Below, one piece after another: positions 5,604 to 11,910 of a stretch of DNA of 14,847 nt. Where the stretch lies: the NCBI GenBank assembly GCA_964396025.1, contig CAYNBT010000018.1, positions 1-14,847 of the forward strand, given 5' to 3'. The notes beneath the pieces are model-generated. The model was not told where the DNA came from, ran no database searches, and worked only from the letters and a program-made list of their open reading frames with translations. The stretch is from CAYNBT01 sp964396025 (GTDB lineage Bacteria; Patescibacteriota; WWE3; UBA101185; UBA10185). Position 1 is the stretch's first letter, and every line of letters begins with the position of its first letter. The position numbers and the translations under genes are program-made.

Positions 5604-5633
5604 TTGTAAAAATCACCAATTCTGCTTTAGAAT
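5604..5633 (+). promoter_or_regulatory. Leaderless promoter TTGTAA-N18-TAGAAT
   Basis: The -35 lies at 5604-5609 and the -10 at 5628-5633. Six bases (TACCAT) separate the -10 from the GTG start at 5640, the same spacing as at the 3690 start. The region also reads as a weak divergent promoter (TTTACA at 5611-5606) for the 5267-5548 gene. Confidence 0.55.
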
Positions 5634-5639
5634 TACCAT

Positions 5640-5963
5640 GTGGAAGATGAACAAGTTAATTCACATGCAAATATAGAAGGGCCTAGTAACAGAGGTGCAG
5701 AATTACTGAGCGAAATATTAAAACAAGCAGAAGGAGATATGCCTTCGGGTGGTAAAGAAGCGTACATATTTGCTCTTGATGCAATGTATGCCTACTTTAA
5801 AACACAATATGAAGATTTGCGCGACTCCCTAAGAGACCCTGATTCCAGAATGTCCGACGACGAATACATGTCTAAACAGGAAGATATTCAAAAAGACAGA
5901 GATGCCACATACAAAGTTATCTTAGAAAAGTATCCGCCCAGTGCTACTAAAGATAAAACCTAA
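5640..5963 (+). CDS. Small acidic soluble protein of unknown function, 107 aa, GTG leaderless start
   Basis: GTG at 5640 is chosen because it lies 6 nt after a -10 box. The overlapping ATG at 5638 is in another frame and there is no SD. The protein is hydrophilic and mostly helical. It has a helix around GAELLSEILKQAEGD, a segment FALDAMYAYFKTQYEDLRDSL, and a charged segment (MSDDEYMSKQEDIQKDRDA) that may form a coiled coil. A Ser/Lys tail closes it. There is no signal peptide or membrane helix and I recognise no family. Its stop codon overlaps that of the converging RSH gene by 3 nt, so the two mRNAs have complementary 3' ends. Confidence 0.7.
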   Translation: MEDEQVNSHANIEGPSNRGAELLSEILKQAEGDMPSGGKEAYIFALDAMYAYFKTQYEDLRDSLRDPDSRMSDDEYMSKQEDIQKDRDATYKVILEKYPPSATKDKT

Positions 5964-7405
5964 AATGCTCCGTGACCACCAGCAGCACGAAGCGCTTTTC
6001 TGATGCATTCCTTGGCACGTGAGGTTCTTACAAGTTTTAACCAGTCTCTGTTTGCGTTGACCTTAGGTCCTTGCTTTATCTCAACAAAATCACCATCTTG
6101 TAACACATGGTCGAGACCCACATATTTCTTGTTTACAAATCCACCAATGCACCTATTACCTAGATCCGTATGCAAAGCGTATGCAAAATCCAATAAACAT
6201 GCGCCCTTGGGCAATTCAACAATATCCCGCTTTGGCGTAAATGTGTAAATGTTCTTTGAAAATGGTATTTTTGATGAAATATCAAAACCGGTGTCTTCCC
6301 GTTTCCATGCCACAAGCTCTTCAAACCAAAATGCGTTTTTCTTGGTATATTCCATAAACTTTTTGTACGCCAAAGATGCGGCACCTTTATCCCCTATCTT
6401 GTAAAGAAGATGAGATGCTGGCCCGTACTCACTGAATTTATGCATTTCATGAGTACGAATTTGTATTTCAAGATTCATACCTCTACCTATTTTAAAAATG
6501 TTGTGTATCGATTGATACCCTGCCTTTCTTGGGACAGCAATGTAATCATCCCGTAAATGTTCAATTCTATCCCATAAATCGCAAAGTAAACCTTCTACCA
6601 GATAACACTCCTCAATAGTATTTACAACAATACGCATGGCCGCTAAGTCATAAATTCCCTTAATATCTTGGTTTAGATTTGTGAGTGTTTTTCCGTAATG
6701 CAGCAGTTTCTTGAAGATGCTATACCGCCTTTTGACTCTACACGTAATTTGAGATTCGATGCCATTTTCGGAGAGAATGTCGTTTATAAACGTTACTGCT
6801 TCCTGCATACTGCTTAGCAATGTAGGTTCTTTACGAGCAAGGTGCTTGTCTATTTTGTAAAATTCCCCGGGGTACAAAACTTTAAACGCAGCATCCTCAA
6901 GCTGTGAAGCAAGAAGGCCTAATCCAAGTAACTTAGCTAGAGGAGCATAAAAAAACAGTGCTTTGTTACAAGAGGCAATACGTTGATCTTTTCCTAAAGC
7001 AAGGGAAGTATTCACATTATCTATTTTGTCGGCAATCCTTACTGCAATGACTCGCATATCACCAGAAGTTTTGATAAATGCTTGAATTGCATATGCTTCA
7101 TTTGTGGGGTTTGTATTGTCTATAGTCAGATTTGCAAGCTTCTGATAACTTTTTAAAATCATGAGAACATCTTCTCCAAACAACTCCAAAATTTCTTTTT
7201 GAATAGGCTCTGTGAGTTCAATATTGTGTAAAAGTGCCGAAACTAAAGTTGTTTCTTCGGCAACTTCACCTTGAATTAGAATTTCATAAACGCGGCGAGT
7301 GTGATCAAAAAAGGTGTCGCCAGCCAAGCGTTTTATCAAGGAAAGTTTGCGGTTTGCAAACTCATGCGCTTTTTGTATTTTTTCTGTTTCGATTAATTTA
7401 GTCAT
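5960..7405 (-). CDS. relA: RelA/SpoT homologue, (p)ppGpp synthetase with degenerate hydrolase site
   Basis: An RSH protein of 481 aa, which makes (p)ppGpp from ATP and GDP/GTP in the stringent response. The N-terminal hydrolase-type domain (about 1-170) keeps H35 (DHTRRV) and the ADKIDN motif at 125-130. The invariant HD is LLHN here (H60, N61), and the following Glu-Asp pair is replaced (IELTE), so hydrolysis is probably lost. The synthetase domain (about 210-340) looks intact: CRVKRRYSIFKK at 222-233, YDLAAMRIVV at 252-261, PRKAGYQSIH at 292-301 and EIQIRT at 313-318. A TGS domain (about 385-446) and the conserved WLKLVRTSRAK follow. The ACT/RRM tail of long RSH enzymes is absent. GGAGG lies 11 nt before the ATG, inside the 3' arm of a leader terminator, which suggests attenuation. 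The gene is divergent from tRNA-Lys. Confidence 0.92.
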   Translation of the reverse strand: MTKLIETEKIQKAHEFANRKLSLIKRLAGDTFFDHTRRVYEILIQGEVAEETTLVSALLHNIELTEPIQKEILELFGEDVLMILKSYQKLANLTIDNTNPTNEAYAIQAFIKTSGDMRVIAVRIADKIDNVNTSLALGKDQRIASCNKALFFYAPLAKLLGLGLLASQLEDAAFKVLYPGEFYKIDKHLARKEPTLLSSMQEAVTFINDILSENGIESQITCRVKRRYSIFKKLLHYGKTLTNLNQDIKGIYDLAAMRIVVNTIEECYLVEGLLCDLWDRIEHLRDDYIAVPRKAGYQSIHNIFKIGRGMNLEIQIRTHEMHKFSEYGPASHLLYKIGDKGAASLAYKKFMEYTKKNAFWFEELVAWKREDTGFDISSKIPFSKNIYTFTPKRDIVELPKGACLLDFAYALHTDLGNRCIGGFVNKKYVGLDHVLQDGDFVEIKQGPKVNANRDWLKLVRTSRAKECIRKALRAAGGHGAF

Positions 7406-7408
7406 AAC

Positions 7409-7478
7409 AAAAAAAGCCTCCTACTAGGTGGAGGCGTTAAATCTATTTAACAATTTCTTTTAGTTAAACAGAGCCTCC
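7409..7478 (-). promoter_or_regulatory. RSH leader: terminator hairpin with competing antiterminator segments
   Basis: On the minus strand GCCTCC (7435-7430) and GGAGGC (7421-7416) form a 6-bp stem, loop 8 nt, followed by seven T (7415-7409). This is an intrinsic terminator only 3 nt from the ATG. Upstream, another GGAGGC (7478-7473) can pair with the same GCCTCC. Between them TTTAAC (7468-7463), GTTAAA (7451-7446) and TTTAAC (7441-7436) offer two mutually exclusive 6-bp hairpins. Forming the upstream helix would both abolish the terminator and free the GGAGG used as SD. No known riboswitch class, T-box motif or leader peptide was recognised. Confidence 0.6.
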
Positions 7479-7567
7479 AAAGAAAAAGCAAAAATTTGAC
7501 CAAGGTTTACAGGGTGTGCACAGGTGTTAAATGATTGATGTTTTGAAAGCGGTTTATTCACCCCAAC

Positions 7568-7596
7568 AGTGTAAATCTACTAGGTTGCAGTGTCAA
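7568..7596 (-). promoter_or_regulatory. relA: Promoter TTGACA-N17-TACACT for the RSH gene
   Basis: On the minus strand a consensus -35 (7596-7591) and TACACT (7573-7568) are 17 nt apart. The expected start near 7561 gives a leader of about 155 nt containing the attenuator elements. Confidence 0.55.
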
Positions 7597-7608
7597 CACT
7601 TGTACTTG

Positions 7609-7637
7609 TTGGTAATACTTGCCTTGTGTATTATAAT
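7609..7637 (+). promoter_or_regulatory. Promoter TTGGTA-N17-TATAAT for tRNA-Lys
   Basis: The -35 at 7609-7614 and a perfect -10 at 7632-7637 are 17 nt apart. Transcription would start near 7644, about 40 nt before the mature tRNA 5' end. It diverges from the RSH promoter, with only 12 nt between the two -35 boxes. Confidence 0.65.
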
Positions 7638-7684
7638 GTTGCCTGTATTAAAGCGCGCAGCAAGTAACAGCGCTAAGTGTACGA

Positions 7685-7759
7685 GGGGGCGTAGCTCAGT
7701 GGTAGAGCACCTGGCTTTTAACCAGGGTGTCGTGAGTTCGATCCTCACCGCCCTCACCA
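7685..7759 (+). tRNA. tRNA-Lys(TTT): tRNA-Lys, anticodon TTT, CCA encoded
   Basis: A complete cloverleaf. The acceptor stem GGGGGCG (7685-7691) pairs with CGCCCTC (7749-7755), with one G-T pair. T8-A9 follow. The D-stem is GCTC/GAGC with loop AGTGGTA. The anticodon stem is CCTGG/CCAGG with loop CTTTTAA, giving TTT at 7717-7719. The variable loop is GTGTC, and the T-arm is GTGAG-TTCGATC-CTCAC. Discriminator A and CCA (7757-7759) are genomic. No terminator follows directly, so read-through into 7840-8127 is possible. Confidence 0.96.
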
Positions 7760-7784
7760 AAATTCACGCAACAAAAATCTCACC

Positions 7785-7793
7785 TGATATAAT
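7785..7793 (+). promoter_or_regulatory. Extended -10 promoter TGA-TATAAT
   Basis: TGA at 7785-7787 and TATAAT at 7788-7793, 26 nt after the tRNA end. This gives a leader of about 40 nt with an SD before the 7840 start. No good -35. Confidence 0.5.
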
Positions 7794-7839
7794 GCATGCG
7801 AATAACCATTAAACTAAGAAACGTAAAAAGGAGTAAAAC

Positions 7840-8127
7840 ATGCCAGAACCGCTTACCGAAGAACGTAAACAACAGTTACTTTCTCAGATATTCTTTATAG
7901 GTGCGGGATATTTTCCTTCTATCGAGGCATTTTATGATCCACATATTGAACCTCCTACACAACGCTACCTAAGGAATATATTTAATGAAGAAGCTCTTGA
8001 CGCGGAAACTGCACAAATTATACGTCCATCCAGATGGATACTTGTTTTCTTTATCTGCACAACTCGTGAAGGGCGCATGCAAATAACAAAAGAAGATGCG
8101 CTCTGGTTTATAAGAATGCGTTCGTAA
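7840..8127 (+). CDS. Small soluble protein of unknown function, 95 aa
   Basis: The SD AAAAGGAG lies 6-7 nt before the ATG. The N-terminus is polar and helical (MPEPLTEERKQQLLSQIFFI). A central segment (PSIEAFYDPHIEPPTQRYLR) follows, and the C-terminal half has a hydrophobic strand (RWILVFFICTTREG) ahead of a final helix (TKEDALWFIRMRS). The hydrophobic strand is too short for a clear membrane helix, so I expect a cytosolic protein. I recognise no family. It has its own extended -10 promoter but could also be read from the tRNA-Lys promoter. A 16-bp perfect hairpin follows its stop. Confidence 0.7.
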   Translation: MPEPLTEERKQQLLSQIFFIGAGYFPSIEAFYDPHIEPPTQRYLRNIFNEEALDAETAQIIRPSRWILVFFICTTREGRMQITKEDALWFIRMRS

Positions 8128-8142
8128 TACTAGAAGCAAACA

Positions 8143-8176
8143 AAGGACTCTTTCAAAAGGTTTTGAAAGAGTCCTT
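8143..8176. terminator. 16-bp perfect hairpin between converging genes
   Basis: Arms 8143-8158 and 8161-8176 are perfectly complementary (AAGGACTCTTTCAAAA and its complement) with only two bases between them. It lies 16 nt after the 7840-8127 gene and 45 nt after the converging 8221-10290 gene. On the plus strand no T-run follows. On the minus strand the tail is TGTTTGCTTC. It is probably a bidirectional 3'-end structure. Confidence 0.55.
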
Positions 8177-8220
8177 CACTGTTAGTACCTAGCCTAAATC
8201 CCGACCTCACAATCACAAGG

Positions 8221-10290
8221 TTACTGCGTGCAAGTTGTGGAAGTAGGATTTGAAGCCAATCTACATCTTCCTGCGGTCATAATTGGTGTACTGTTCTGGA
8301 TGGGAATGTTTCTAACATAAATGTTCCCACTCCTAATAATCTTTTGAACCAGACTTAGCACCCCACTGTTAATGTAGGTGGTTTCGTTGTAACTATCCAC
8401 TACACCTGTTCCCGGCCATGCACTAAGAGGAGTACTTGTCCAAGCACTTGCAGAACCCCATGATGGAGCATTATTTACCAAAGGTATTGTTCTTGAATAA
8501 ACGTCAGTACCACGTACTAAAGTTTGATTCAATTTGTTGGCATAGACAGTCTCAGAAAAGCCTTGAATGTCGCCGCTTCCTGGCCAGTTACTCTGAGGTG
8601 TGGTAGTCCAAGCTCCGGCGGAACCCCAAGAGGGTACTCCATTAACCAACGGAACCAACCTCACGTGAATGTCTGAGCCTCGCATAAATTTTTGTGTAAG
8701 TTTTCCACCATAAACCGCCTCGGACAATCCTTGAATAGCCCCGCTTCCGGGCCAGTTGCTTAGAGCTGTGTTAGACCAAGAACTCGCCATAGACCAATTT
8801 GGTGTGTTGTTCACCACAGGTATTGTTCTCGTGTAAATAGATTCGCCCCTAATTATTTTTTGAGTTAACTTGCCCCCATAAATCGATTCTGAAAACACGA
8901 GAACATTGCCTGTACCTGGCCAGTTTCCTAATGGCGTTGGCGGATTCCATAATGCATCCGTGCTACAGGTGTAGGCACTGTCAATAGCCTGGCATTGATC
9001 CGGTCGCAAACAAACATCGTTACATGCATGCGGAATTATGAAATCCGGTGCAGGAGGAGCTACGTTAGCCAATGCTTGTTTGTAGTCCAAAACATACCAC
9101 CACCAGTTGTTCCATTTACCACCAGATGTTCCGGAATATTTAGGAACATGATAAAACCAATAACGCCGCCAGTTGCGTTCCTGATCAGCACTACCCGCGC
9201 AACTACCCCAACTACTACAACTGAGAGCAGTGGTTTGTCCAGTCATATTGGGGTATTTAAGCCAATCCTCACAGGTACTCTGTTTGGAATCCGGCAAATC
9301 CCATGAATATGAATAGCCATAACCTGGATAAGTTGGAGTATTCAAATGACCATGGCTGTTGCCGCATCCTGTTGTAACACCAATATCATAACCACGCGCA
9401 GTAAACTTATCAAAAGGGGTTAAAGGTTGTGTAGGTTGTGTAGGGGCACTATAACCAGTTTGCCATAATTCATTGTTTACATACTTCATCGTATACTCAA
9501 ATCTGTGCCCCATGGTATCGGTCATTTGAGTTACACCTCTTTCGTAGTTAAATCCAAAGATATGCAGCGGTTTATTACATGAAGATGTTGAAATTTTTAG
9601 CCCTTCTATATAAAACGCGTCGGTACCTGCTATAACATTTTCTTTGTATCCAAAATATGGTCCACCCCACAACCAAAGCTCATTTATAATTCCTTGATTT
9701 AGAAGTGCACAGACATCTCTGTTGTTCGAATCGCGGTAAGCTAAGATAGCATTGTAATCCACTAAATCAGGCTGGTGACAGTTGGCTGGATTATTCAAAC
9801 AGTTAAGATACCCTTGAGTAGTATATTGAAAACCATCAGCTTTTCTTGGAATAGCATCCAAAACTGTGTGATTATAAATCTGATAATCTACCACTCCCTG
9901 GGACACCACACGCATTTCAGCAATAAAATCAGCCAACAGGGCAGCAGGATCTCCCCAGCCTTTGGCAACGCTAAGTTTTACCCCACCGTTTATCAACGGA
10001 TTATATTCCAAAACCAACACTTTCTTGGTTATCTTCCCACCTATGTCATTTCTCGGATTCGCTGGTAACGGGTGAAAGCTCGTTTCAGCTAACACAGCAC
10101 CTTCTGAAACTGCAGGCACCTGAAGATTTTTTAGCAAATTGAAAGTATTACTTGGTGAAGTAATCAAATAAGACGAGATAGTGAATGACATTGCCACTAA
10201 AAGCAGCGTAAAAAGGGAGCCAGAATGCGGGCTTCTACCGCTTCTTCCTGAATTTTCGGGTTCAGGCATCATTCCATTTGATAAATTCAT
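8221..10290 (-). CDS. Large exported or anchored protein with four C-terminal repeats, 689 aa
   Basis: The ATG at 10290 is chosen. The frame is open to a TTG at 10332, but that codon overlaps a likely -35, and a -10 (TACAGA) sits 14 nt before this ATG. No SD. A polar 24-residue N-terminus with Arg/Ser precedes one hydrophobic segment (about 25-44, LFTLLLVAMSFTISSYLI), a type II anchor or long signal peptide. A large Cys-, Trp- and Tyr-rich domain follows (about 85-435; cysteine pairs such as CLNNPANC and CNDVCLRPDQC; a HGHLNTPTYPGYGYSYSWDL segment). Four repeats occupy about 454-669. The N-terminal part of the ectodomain faintly resembles secreted hypothetical proteins of Actinobacteria/Chloroflexota. 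I would not name an activity. Confidence 0.8.
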   Translation of the reverse strand: MNLSNGMMPEPENSGRSGRSPHSGSLFTLLLVAMSFTISSYLITSPSNTFNLLKNLQVPAVSEGAVLAETSFHPLPANPRNDIGGKITKKVLVLEYNPLINGGVKLSVAKGWGDPAALLADFIAEMRVVSQGVVDYQIYNHTVLDAIPRKADGFQYTTQGYLNCLNNPANCHQPDLVDYNAILAYRDSNNRDVCALLNQGIINELWLWGGPYFGYKENVIAGTDAFYIEGLKISTSSCNKPLHIFGFNYERGVTQMTDTMGHRFEYTMKYVNNELWQTGYSAPTQPTQPLTPFDKFTARGYDIGVTTGCGNSHGHLNTPTYPGYGYSYSWDLPDSKQSTCEDWLKYPNMTGQTTALSCSSWGSCAGSADQERNWRRYWFYHVPKYSGTSGGKWNNWWWYVLDYKQALANVAPPAPDFIIPHACNDVCLRPDQCQAIDSAYTCSTDALWNPPTPLGNWPGTGNVLVFSESIYGGKLTQKIIRGESIYTRTIPVVNNTPNWSMASSWSNTALSNWPGSGAIQGLSEAVYGGKLTQKFMRGSDIHVRLVPLVNGVPSWGSAGAWTTTPQSNWPGSGDIQGFSETVYANKLNQTLVRGTDVYSRTIPLVNNAPSWGSASAWTSTPLSAWPGTGVVDSYNETTYINSGVLSLVQKIIRSGNIYVRNIPIQNSTPIMTAGRCRLASNPTSTTCTQ
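8284..8931 (-). repeat. Four tandem coding repeats of about 56 residues
   Basis: The first three units are 56 residues long. Each opens (L/Q)(G/S)NWPG(T/S)G, continues with (F/L)SE(S/A/T)(I/V)Y..KL(T/N)Q and RG..(I/V)(Y/H).R.(I/V)P(V/L)VN, and closes with P(N/S)W..A..W. The fourth is degenerate: it has an insertion in YINSGVLSLVQKIIRSGN and lacks the closing W motif. Regular spacing and paired aromatic/Gly turns suggest blades of a small beta-propeller or lectin-like fold, which is inference only. Confidence 0.75.
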
Positions 10291-10304
10291 GGATGTTTTG
10301 TTTT

Positions 10305-10332
10305 TCTGTACAGCAGCCTCACAAATTACCAA
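10305..10332 (-). promoter_or_regulatory. Putative promoter TTGGTA-N16-TACAGA
   Basis: On the minus strand the -35 is at 10332-10327 and the -10 at 10310-10305, 14 nt before the ATG at 10290. The spacing to the start matches the 2025-2501 gene. The -10 is imperfect. Confidence 0.35.
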
Positions 10333-10413
10333 GAATGCTGCAACAAATAATTACTACATATTAATGATATAAGTTCTTTGGAAATTGTATAGTAGATTAG
10401 ACATTACAAGTCA

Positions 10414-10478
10414 AATTCAACAACCTATAGTTGTACTATTTGAATTCTTGTTATATAATTGCATAAGATTGTTGAATT
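10414..10478 (+). promoter_or_regulatory. Promoter TTGTAC-N17-TATAAT inside inverted repeats
   Basis: The -35 (10431-10436) and perfect -10 (10454-10459) are 17 nt apart. A 10-bp inverted repeat, AATTCAACAA (10414-10423) and TTGTTGAATT (10469-10478), brackets the promoter. ACAAC-ctata-GTTGT (10420-10434) overlaps the -35, and a third TTGAATT occurs at 10440-10446. The symmetric sites look like operators, with no regulator identified. Confidence 0.6.
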
Positions 10479-10504
10479 GGAACACTCACGTACAGGAGAT
10501 TATC

Positions 10505-10828
10505 ATGGCATTACCACAAAATGTTGAAGATAAGATTAGAGAATTGGTCGCTAAAGGCGTATTAACTCCCATTCCAAACGTTGAAACTGCCTACTGGCAA
10601 CTGACTTTGCCTGCAGCCGAGGAAGTTGCACAACTGCGAATCACAGATATCTGGCCTATGCTTGCACCTAAGGATACGTGGCAAATCGTAGTCTATCAGA
10701 ATGACGATGGGCCATTCGTACCTCAGTTATGGTATACGGAAGAAACAGGCCCTTACATTAGGCTGTTTGTAATCCATGGAGCGTATCGCCACAGTTTGGT
10801 AGATATAAGTTTGTTACCAAAGAATTAA
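10505..10828 (+). CDS. Small soluble protein of unknown function, 107 aa
   Basis: The start at 10505 is set by CAGGAG 6 nt upstream. The longer frame to 10385 would run through the promoter and is rejected. An N-terminal helix (NVEDKIRELVAKGVLTP) precedes an alternating beta-rich body with many aromatics (YWQLTLPAAEEV, DTWQIVVYQNDDG, FVPQLWYTEE and YIRLFVIHGAYRH). There is no signal peptide or membrane segment. The length and strand pattern suggest a small alpha/beta cytosolic domain, but I recognise no family or active-site motif. A good promoter flanked by inverted repeats lies upstream and a strong terminator follows, so it is a single-gene unit. Confidence 0.75.
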   Translation: MALPQNVEDKIRELVAKGVLTPIPNVETAYWQLTLPAAEEVAQLRITDIWPMLAPKDTWQIVVYQNDDGPFVPQLWYTEETGPYIRLFVIHGAYRHSLVDISLLPKN

Positions 10829-10832
10829 CACC

Positions 10833-10874
10833 AAGTGCTTGAGTCTTGCATTGCAATGCTCAGGCACTTTTTTG
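10833..10874 (+). terminator. Intrinsic terminator of the 10505-10828 gene
   Basis: AAGTGCTTGAG (10833-10843) pairs with CTCAGGCACTT (10859-10869), 11 bp with one G-T pair, and a T-run follows (10868-10873). The stop codon of the converging gene lies inside the 3' arm. Confidence 0.85.
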
Positions 10875-11267
10875 TTTCTGCAAAGCACTCTCTAGGTAAA
10901 CTCCAAACCCTACTGCTACTAAAAGAACGTTTTTCACAATGTACTGCCCACTTAACGTTAAAACCAAAAAACCATTCCATGTATACGCAGGTAAGAGAAT
11001 GAGTGGAAGAGATGTGGTAAATAAATGGGAAAGCATCAAACATAATGCAATTTTTTCAAGCCCTTTAACCAAAAACAACAGACCGATTAAACATTCAAAT
11101 AAACCAAATAGTAGAAAGAATGTGTCAAAGGAAATAAAGCTTGCTAAAGTTTTTTCAAACAATGCGTGTACCATTTCCTCAGCGGGACTTAAGCCGGCAA
11201 CCTTAAGGGCACCAAACCAAAAATAAACAATAAATATCGATAGTCTGAAAAGGAGCATCTTATTCAT
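10860..11267 (-). CDS. DoxX-like four-helix membrane protein, 135 aa
   Basis: The start at 11267 is chosen because TATAAT lies 7 nt upstream. The frame is open to 11381, but that region lacks an SD and overlaps the divergent promoter. Hydrophobic segments lie at about residues 7-25, 48-67, 70-92 and 108-125. The pattern of FWFGALKVAGLSPAEEMVHA near helix 1, an FGLFE start to helix 2, HLFTTSLPLILLP after helix 3, and GQYIVKN before helix 4 is typical of DoxX/DoxD-like proteins. These are small inner-membrane proteins sometimes tied to quinone or redox homeostasis; the function of this branch is unknown. The family assignment comes from motif memory, not a search. Confidence 0.75.
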   Translation of the reverse strand: MNKMLLFRLSIFIVYFWFGALKVAGLSPAEEMVHALFEKTLASFISFDTFFLLFGLFECLIGLLFLVKGLEKIALCLMLSHLFTTSLPLILLPAYTWNGFLVLTLSGQYIVKNVLLVAVGFGVYLESALQKQKSA

Positions 11268-11274
11268 GTGATTT

Positions 11275-11326
11275 ATTATAACAACGATTCTCCAAGTTTG
11301 ACTAAATGCAGTGATTCGCTTAACAT
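11275..11326. promoter_or_regulatory. Divergent promoters sharing one -35 segment
   Basis: Plus strand: TTGACT (11298-11303), 17 nt, TAACAT (11321-11326), driving the 11355 gene. Minus strand: TATAAT at 11280-11275, 7 nt before the ATG at 11267; its -35 position at 17-nt spacing falls on the same 11298-11303 segment (AGTCAA). RNA polymerase could hardly occupy both at once. Confidence 0.55.
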
Positions 11327-11354
11327 AGGCGTAAATCGCTAAAGGAGAAGAAAT

Positions 11355-11849
11355 ATGCCGCAAGACAATGCTAAAGCACAAGTATACTTGTATACATATG
11401 AACGCCGTGACGGTACATTAGGATATATCCCAGCCATAGCCACAAGCAGACAAGACGCAACCACAGTAGCCGCAAAGAAATTTAAAGAAATCTATGAGCA
11501 GGAGCAGTTGCCTTATTGGGAATTCAAGTTAATGGGCGCCTATCCCATGACTGAAGCTGAGCATCTGCAAGAAAAACCGCTTCAAAAGAAAACCAGTAGC
11601 ATAGTTATCACGCTAAACCTGCTTGCAATTTTTCTAGCGGGGGTGTTCTATTCGCTTTTGTTGTACAAACTTGATAACAACACTCATACGGCTAGCGTGC
11701 CTTTCAATATGATACTGGCCGGAATCATTACAGGTGTTGTAGGAAATTATCTTAACATCCATCCTTTCAGGTACAAACCCATCTTTTTTGCTATTGCGGC
11801 TGTGATTGGTTGGGCTTTGTTTTACATAGTAAACACCGCGTTCTTTTAG
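11355..11849 (+). CDS. Membrane protein with N-terminal cytosolic domain, 164 aa
   Basis: The SD AAAGGAG lies 7 nt before the ATG. Residues 1-80 form a soluble domain with a beta-like start (AQVYLYTYERRDGTLGYIPA), a helix (TTVAAKKFKEIYEQEQ) and a WEFKLMGAYPMTEAEHL segment. Three membrane segments follow at about 82-104, 115-133 and 142-163, the last ending at the C-terminus. I recognise no family. The soluble part resembles small regulatory or sensor domains only in size. It is a single-gene unit with its own promoter and terminator, divergent from the DoxX-like gene. Confidence 0.75.
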   Translation: MPQDNAKAQVYLYTYERRDGTLGYIPAIATSRQDATTVAAKKFKEIYEQEQLPYWEFKLMGAYPMTEAEHLQEKPLQKKTSSIVITLNLLAIFLAGVFYSLLLYKLDNNTHTASVPFNMILAGIITGVVGNYLNIHPFRYKPIFFAIAAVIGWALFYIVNTAFF

Positions 11850-11856
11850 CTCTAAG

Positions 11857-11890
11857 CCCCAGAACACTAAAAAGTGGCTGGGGACTTTTT
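11857..11890 (+). terminator. Intrinsic terminator of the 11355-11849 gene
   Basis: CCCCAG (11857-11862) pairs with CTGGGG (11878-11883), with an inner CAC/GTG pair. AC and five T (11886-11890) follow. Confidence 0.75.
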
Positions 11891-11910
11891 CTTTAGCAAC
11901 CTTCAACCAC

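Noticed and set aside
7405..7561. T-box riboswitch in the RSH leader, suggested by the nearby tRNA gene
   Set aside because: The leader is too short, and no T-box core sequence or specifier loop was found.
7531..7812. 93-codon plus-strand frame across the tRNA
   Set aside because: It spans both divergent promoters and the whole tRNA-Lys gene, and has no SD.
8984..9306. 103-codon plus-strand frame and other frames opposite 8221-10290
   Set aside because: They are antisense shadows of the repeat protein with no start signals.
10291..10332. TTG start giving a 703-residue version of the repeat protein
   Set aside because: It overlaps the likely -35, lacks an SD, and adds no signal-like sequence. 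ATG at 10290 fits the promoter.
10385..10504. N-terminal extension of the 10505 gene
   Set aside because: The extra codons run through the promoter and inverted repeats. CAGGAG marks 10505 as the start.
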